Origin: Bacteroidales bacterium UBA3684 | GTDB taxonomy: Bacteria; Bacteroidota; Bacteroidia; Bacteroidales; P3 | NCBI GenBank assembly: GCA_002372855.1 | Contig: DFIZ01000008.1 | Location: 1-8,345, forward strand | Direction: 5' to 3' | Length of the DNA stretch: 8,345 nucleotides | Shown: in pieces, positions 4,974-8,345 of the stretch | Layout of the letters: each line of letters starts with the position of its first letter | Numbering within the stretch: position 1 is the stretch's first letter | Program-made: the position numbers and the translations under genes | Notes under the pieces: model-generated | Seen by the model: the letters and a program-made list of their open reading frames with translations, nothing else | The model's database searches: none | What the model was told of the DNA's origin: nothing

Positions 4974-7310
4974 ATGAAAAAAGTATTTACATTTTTCGCA
5001 GCCATGACCCTGCTGGCCTCCGCTGGCTTTGCCCAGAGCGCCCACCGTCATGTGCCCATGACCAAGGCCGACCGCAACGCCACCGTTGCCCCCCGCCTGC
5101 ACAAACAAAACACCGCTGCCGCCAGCACCAAGGCTGCCGGCGACACCGTCAGCACCTTCCCTTGGACCGAAGGTTTTGAGAACGCCACCGTCCAGGGCTT
5201 CACCTACATCGACAACGATGGCGACGGTTTCAACTGGGAGAGAAAGACCACCTCGACGGATCGTTTCTCCTGCCACAGCGGTGACGGCGTCATTGTTTCC
5301 GCTTCCTACGATGCCGATAGCGAGAATCCTCTCAACAGCGACAACTGGATGATTCTCCCCGCCTTCACCCTCCCCGCCGACGCTTCCGAGTTCAACCTCT
5401 CTTGGTTTGAGATGGGTCAGGATGCCAACTATGCGGCCGAGACCTACAGCGTCTACATCTCCACCACGGGCCGCCAGATGGCCGACTTCACCGCCGCCGC
5501 CCTCAGCAGCACCGCCACCGACAGCTGGGTGAAGAAGACCGTCAGCCTGGCCGACTATGCCGGCCAGACCATCTTCATCGCCTTCCGCCACCAGTGCACC
5601 GACATGTTCTACCTCAACATCGACGACATCCGCGTGGGTGGTGCCGAGGCTCCCGAGGTGACTGTCGACGGCCCCGCCTCTGTCGAGCTCAACACCGCCG
5701 CCACCTTCACCGCCACTGGCGCCAGCACCTTTGCCTGGACCGTCGACGGCGAAGCCCAGACCGAGACCTCTGCCACATTGGCCTATACCTTCACCACCAC
5801 CGGCAACCACACCGTCGTTGCCTCCGCCACCAACAGTGCCGGAACGGGCTCCGACTCCGTCGTGGTCGAAGTCTACGACTGCTCCGAGGCTATCACCGCC
5901 ATGCCCTGGTTCGAGTCCTTCGACGGCAACACCAACTGCTGGCGCCTCCTCGTGGCCGATACCATCGACCGCGGCTTCCAGATTGCCGCCAACAGTGGCT
6001 ATGACGATTCCTTCTGCCTCTTCGGCAACTACAGCGACGACGTGAACACCAACCAGTGGGCCATCTCCCCGCTGGTCACCCTGCCCGCCGATGCCGACAA
6101 CTTCATCCTGAAATACTATGTCGCCATGCGCGACTGGGAGGGTGTGCAGACCCACTATCAGGTGCGCATCACCACCGTCAGCGACCCCGACACCAGTGAC
6201 TTCACCACCGTCCTTGTCAACGAGGAAGGCAACACCACTGGCCAATGGGTTCCCCGCACCGTCAGCCTGGCCGACTATGCCGGTCAGACCATTCGCCTTG
6301 CTTTCCGCAACATCACTCCCGTCACGGGTGACGCTATGGCTTTCGACGCCATCTACGTCGGCCAGCCCCTGCCTCCCGACATGACCCTTGCCGGCCCCGA
6401 GAACGCCATCATGGACGAGCCTGCCACCTGGACTGCCAACACCGATGTCACCACCGTTGAGTGGACCATCGACGGCACTGTCGACAGCGAGACCGGTCTC
6501 ACCCTCAACTACGCCTTCACCACCGCCGGCAGCCACACCATCGTGGCCACCGCCACCAATGTTGCCGGTTCCACCAGCGACACCATCACTGTCCAGGTTA
6601 TCGACTGCAGCCAGCTCATCGAGGCTCCCCACACCTTCGACCTCGCCACCGAGTACGGCCTCTGCTGGAACAATCCGCAGCAGGGTTGGGACACCATCAA
6701 TCTCGATGGCACCTACCACCTCTATTCCATGTCCAACTTTAACGGCTGGTTCGACCTCAATCCCGACAACTGGGTCTTCACCCCGAACATCACCATGCCC
6801 GCCAGCGGCAGCTACGAGATTGCTTGGGACGTGATGCCCTATGCCGCCCAGCTGCCCACCGACCACTACGGAGTCTACCTGGTGCATGGTGGTGACACCA
6901 CCCTCCTCCGCGAGGAAACCCTCAACGCCAACATCACCGCTCCCTCTTCGCGTGCCGCCACCCTTCCCGCCGGCACCACGGGCGAGTTCAAGATTGCCTT
7001 CCGTCACTACGAGACCACCGGTGGCTACGTCCTCCTCGTCAGCAACATCAGGGTTGTCGAGGCCGGTACCACTGGCATCGACGATGTCGAGAACGCCCAG
7101 GTGGCTGTCTATCCCAACCCCGCCAACAACATGGTTATGGTCGAGGCTGAGAACGTCAACCTCGTGCAGGTGATGGACATCAACGGTCGCGTTGTGCTCA
7201 GCAGCGAGCGCGCCGGTCGCCTCGATGTCTCCGGTCTTGCCGCCGGTGTCTATGTCGTCCGCGTTGTCTGCGCCGACGGTGTCAGCACCACCAAGATCGT
7301 CAAGGAATAA
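4974..7310 (+). CDS. Secreted multi-domain adhesin-like protein with T9SS sorting domain
   Basis: The protein has 778 residues. Residues 1-20 form a Sec signal peptide (cleavage probable after GFA, before Q21). Three cleaved-adhesin/choice-of-anchor-J-like beta-sandwich modules follow: about 62-222 (starting FPWTEGFENA, with DNWMILPAFTLP), about 308-465 (MPWFESFDG, QWAISPLVTLP) and about 545-700 (NWVFTPNITMP). PKD-like domains lie between them, about 226-302 and 468-543 (YTFTTTGNHTVVASATN and YAFTTAGSHTIVATATN). The last 70 or so residues are a type A T9SS sorting domain: VAVYPNPANN (from 710), then MDINGRVVLS, GLAAGVYVVRV and the terminal KIVKE. The protein should cross the inner membrane by Sec and the outer membrane by T9SS, and be released or attached at the surface. 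It has no protease or glycosidase domain, so a binding or adhesion role is likely. The first two module pairs repeat with a 240-residue period. The leader is A-rich; no clear promoter box was found. Confidence 0.92.
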   Translation: MKKVFTFFAAMTLLASAGFAQSAHRHVPMTKADRNATVAPRLHKQNTAAASTKAAGDTVSTFPWTEGFENATVQGFTYIDNDGDGFNWERKTTSTDRFSCHSGDGVIVSASYDADSENPLNSDNWMILPAFTLPADASEFNLSWFEMGQDANYAAETYSVYISTTGRQMADFTAAALSSTATDSWVKKTVSLADYAGQTIFIAFRHQCTDMFYLNIDDIRVGGAEAPEVTVDGPASVELNTAATFTATGASTFAWTVDGEAQTETSATLAYTFTTTGNHTVVASATNSAGTGSDSVVVEVYDCSEAITAMPWFESFDGNTNCWRLLVADTIDRGFQIAANSGYDDSFCLFGNYSDDVNTNQWAISPLVTLPADADNFILKYYVAMRDWEGVQTHYQVRITTVSDPDTSDFTTVLVNEEGNTTGQWVPRTVSLADYAGQTIRLAFRNITPVTGDAMAFDAIYVGQPLPPDMTLAGPENAIMDEPATWTANTDVTTVEWTIDGTVDSETGLTLNYAFTTAGSHTIVATATNVAGSTSDTITVQVIDCSQLIEAPHTFDLATEYGLCWNNPQQGWDTINLDGTYHLYSMSNFNGWFDLNPDNWVFTPNITMPASGSYEIAWDVMPYAAQLPTDHYGVYLVHGGDTTLLREETLNANITAPSSRAATLPAGTTGEFKIAFRHYETTGGYVLLVSNIRVVEAGTTGIDDVENAQVAVYPNPANNMVMVEAENVNLVQVMDINGRVVLSSERAGRLDVSGLAAGVYVVRVVCADGVSTTKIVKE
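5538..6292 (+). repeat. Internal duplication in the secreted protein (about 720-nt period)
   Basis: A 35-nt block at 5538-5572 recurs at 6258-6292 with one mismatch. Both encode TVSLADYAGQTI and are exactly 720 nt (240 codons) apart. Around it, module J1 plus PKD1 and module J2 plus PKD2 match in order and spacing, including the YDCSEAI and IDCSQLI boundaries about 242 residues apart. This indicates tandem duplication of a J+PKD unit, with the J-PKD junctions and this 35-nt stretch best conserved. Confidence 0.75.
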
Positions 7311-7318
7311 CTCTGGTA

Positions 7319-7365
7319 CGCGGACTGCCAGCCCGCGACAATGGGCCGCAGGCTGCCAGCCTGCG
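7319..7365. repeat. Two tandem REP-like palindromes
   Basis: Two 19-nt palindromic units lie 28 nt apart: CGCGGACTGCCAGCCCGCG (7319-7337) and CGCAGGCTGCCAGCCTGCG (7347-7365). They match at 16 of 19 positions. The second forms a perfect 8-bp stem with a 3-nt loop; the first forms 5 bp plus one more pair past a mismatch. Differences between the units largely compensate within each stem (G-C against A-T). They sit in the intergenic gap after the secreted-protein stop and resemble dispersed extragenic palindromes rather than a terminator, as no T run follows. Confidence 0.65.
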
Positions 7366-7381
7366 CAACCCCTCAAAAACC

Positions 7382-7421
7382 AAACGCGGGCGCAACCTCC
7401 AAGGTTGCGCCCGCGTTTTTT
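7382..7421. terminator. Strong intrinsic terminator, probably bidirectional
   Basis: A perfect 15-bp GC-rich stem (7384-7398 with 7402-7416) has a 3-nt loop and extends by two A-T pairs. It is followed on the plus strand by six T then ATTTTT. On the minus strand the 3' side reads TTTGGTTTTTG, so it can also stop the convergent gene ending at 7458. It follows the T9SS-tailed gene by about 70 nt. Confidence 0.9.
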
Positions 7422-7457
7422 ATTTTTAATTTTTAATTATTAATTGTTAATTGATCC

Positions 7458-8189
7458 TCATTTTTCCTTCACGCCGCCGTAGCTCTCGATGCTGGCTTCG
7501 AAGGCTGCATCGCTCGTATAGCGCTCGTAGAGGTTGCAGCGGGTCACGATGCGCTGTGTGGAGCACTGCGGGTTCACCTTGGAGCGCACCATGCGCACCA
7601 GGGCCCAGCCCTTCATCTCGTCGCCGAACTCGTCGCCCACCAGGGCCATGCCGTCCTTGGTGGCGACCATGTCCTTGATCTTCACCTCGAGGGTGACGAA
7701 GTGGCAGCGGGGCTCCTGGTCGTTGCCTTCGAGGGTCTGCTGCGCCACGAAGAGCGTCAGGCTCTCGCCCTTCTCCAGCTCGGCCTTCTTCAGGTTGGTC
7801 ACCAGGGCCGGTTTGCTGTCGACGGTGGACAGCTTTTGCTTGATGCTGGTCAGCGAGCCTTCGCTCACCGGGATGCCAGGCATCAGCAGCGAGGGACGCT
7901 GGTTCTTGGTGCTGTAGACGGGGGCCAGCTGGAACGCCAGCGAGCGGAAACGCGAGTAGGCGGTGCCTTCGCCGTAGAAGTGCACCTCGCCGGCCATCTT
8001 CAGCATGGTCCAGAGCTCGGCGCTGTGCTTGGTGCGCATGCGCACGTCGAACTGGCCGCGGGTGCGGCGTTCGGGCTGAAGGCTGTGTGCCGTGCGGAGG
8101 ATGGTCTTGCCTCCGCGGGTGTAGAAGGTGACGCCCGCGCGGCGGACGCTGCCGTTCATCAAAAGTCCGGTTGTTTTCTGTTTCTTCAT
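7458..8189 (-). CDS. Uncharacterised protein, possibly DUF6266-like
   Basis: The protein has 243 residues, with no signal peptide or membrane segment. It starts MKKQKTTGLLMNGSVRRAG, followed by VTFYTRGGKTILRTAHS and a basic, helix-prone stretch (QPERRTRGQFDVRMRTKHSAELWTMLK, cited as residues 38-64). This N-terminal pattern (GSV...YTRxGKxxxR, then arginine-rich repeats of QF/RxxRxxHxxALW type) recalls DUF6266-like proteins of Bacteroidales, a family of unknown function; the match is from memory and not secure. The rest, about 65-243, is of mixed character with FVAQQTLEGNDQEPRCHFVTLEVK and a WALVRMVRSKVN strand near the end. The start is supported by a clear Shine-Dalgarno AGGAG (complement of 8200-8204) about 10 nt upstream of ATG, uncommon in this phylum. 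It converges on the secreted-protein gene and is preceded by the 11-bp repeat array. Confidence 0.85.
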   Translation of the reverse strand: MKKQKTTGLLMNGSVRRAGVTFYTRGGKTILRTAHSLQPERRTRGQFDVRMRTKHSAELWTMLKMAGEVHFYGEGTAYSRFRSLAFQLAPVYSTKNQRPSLLMPGIPVSEGSLTSIKQKLSTVDSKPALVTNLKKAELEKGESLTLFVAQQTLEGNDQEPRCHFVTLEVKIKDMVATKDGMALVGDEFGDEMKGWALVRMVRSKVNPQCSTQRIVTRCNLYERYTSDAAFEASIESYGGVKEK

Positions 8190-8199
8190 TTTCAGGGTT

Positions 8200-8204
8200 C
8201 TCCT
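8200..8204 (-). promoter_or_regulatory. Shine-Dalgarno site of the minus-strand gene ending at 7458
   Basis: AGGAG on the minus strand lies 10 nt before the ATG (complement of 8187-8189). The other genes of this window have only A-rich leaders, as is usual in Bacteroidota, so this site is notable and helps fix the start. Confidence 0.6.
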
Positions 8205-8232
8205 ATATTTAAATTACTACTTCTTTCGTCCC

Positions 8233-8332
8233 TTCTTATATCGTTCCTATATACTTCTCATATACTTCTTATATCACCTATATAAGAAGTATATGAGAAG
8301 CATATGAGAACGATATAAGAACGATATAAGAA
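8233..8332. repeat. Array of nine 11-bp units forming an 89-nt palindrome
   Basis: Four contiguous units read TTCTTATATCG, TTCCTATATAC, TTCTCATATAC, TTCTTATATCA (8233-8276). After one base, five inverted units follow: CTATATAAGAA, GTATATGAGAA, GCATATGAGAA, CGATATAAGAA, CGATATAAGAA (8278-8332). The consensus is TTCTYATATNN and its complement. Bases 8233-8274 pair with 8280-8321 around a 5-nt loop, with two mismatches and one G-T, and the inner 21 bp are perfect. The period of 11 is close to one helical turn. A thirteenth-base remainder (8333-8345) runs to the window edge. Confidence 0.9.
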
Positions 8333-8345
8333 ATGCCGAAGCATG
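8333..8345 (-). terminator. Edge hairpin with UUCG loop (minus strand)
   Basis: On the minus strand ATGC-TTCG-GCAT is a 4-bp stem with the very stable C(UUCG)G tetraloop, followed by TTCTTATATC. It may be the end of a terminator or RNA hairpin belonging to a gene beyond the right edge. The stem may continue outside the window, so this is tentative. Confidence 0.3.

Noticed and set aside
4974..7310. Gingipain-like protease
   Set aside because: Cleaved-adhesin-like modules and a T9SS tail are present but no catalytic domain is found.
4899..7376. A long open frame of 825 codons on the minus strand
   Set aside because: It is antisense to the secreted T9SS protein, whose signal peptide, domains and sorting tail are clear. 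Its product is a low-complexity Gly/Val/Asp-rich sequence, an effect of C/G-rich third positions.
7701..8285. A 194-codon plus-strand open frame
   Set aside because: Antisense to the minus-strand gene 7458-8189, which has a Shine-Dalgarno site. Its product is Gly/Ala-rich and its end runs into the 11-bp array.
8233..8332. CRISPR array
   Set aside because: Units are 11 bp, contiguous, with no spacers, and switch orientation in the middle; no cas gene is present.

Overview
The window looks like a chromosomal segment of a Bacteroidota (Bacteroidales-type) bacterium with fairly high GC. Three things point there: promoters of the Bacteroidota primary-sigma type (TTTG-N19-TAnnTTTG, best seen at 3040-3070), a secreted protein ending in a type IX secretion (T9SS) sorting domain, and a DUF1015 protein of the kind common in this phylum. 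Most genes have the C/G-rich third positions of a GC-rich genome. The lipoprotein gene (1008-1757) and the hicBA pair (3096-3514) are visibly richer in A/T.

Layout, left to right. (1) The 3' half of gcvT (glycine cleavage T protein) is followed 9 nt later by a minimal nucleotidyltransferase, then by a strong hairpin shared with the convergent lipoprotein gene. (2) A minus-strand lipoprotein gene (1008-1757) is preceded by a gene-free stretch (1758-2096). That stretch holds several nested hairpins downstream of a minus-strand promoter, so it is a candidate structured RNA (6S-like) or a structured leader. (3) A divergent promoter pair lies in a 20-bp inverted repeat; its plus-strand member drives a membrane-anchored DUF1963/YwqG-like protein. 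(4) A hicBA toxin-antitoxin module has its own near-perfect promoter. (5) A DUF1015 protein carries an eight-cysteine cluster. (6) A large secreted protein has three adhesin-type (choice-of-anchor-J-like) modules, two PKD-like domains and a T9SS tail. (7) Two REP-like palindromes and a very strong terminator lie between the convergent genes. (8) A minus-strand gene of unknown function (DUF6266-like) follows. (9) An array of nine 11-bp units, arranged as an almost perfect 89-nt palindrome, sits upstream of that last gene at the right edge.

The genes do not form one pathway. The window reads as housekeeping (gcvT, DUF1015) mixed with accessory items: an orphan nucleotidyltransferase, a toxin-antitoxin pair, a lipoprotein, and surface or secreted proteins. 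No mobile element, CRISPR array, tRNA or rRNA is visible. The parts least explained by known gene families are the non-coding ones: 1808-2017, 7319-7365 and 8233-8345.
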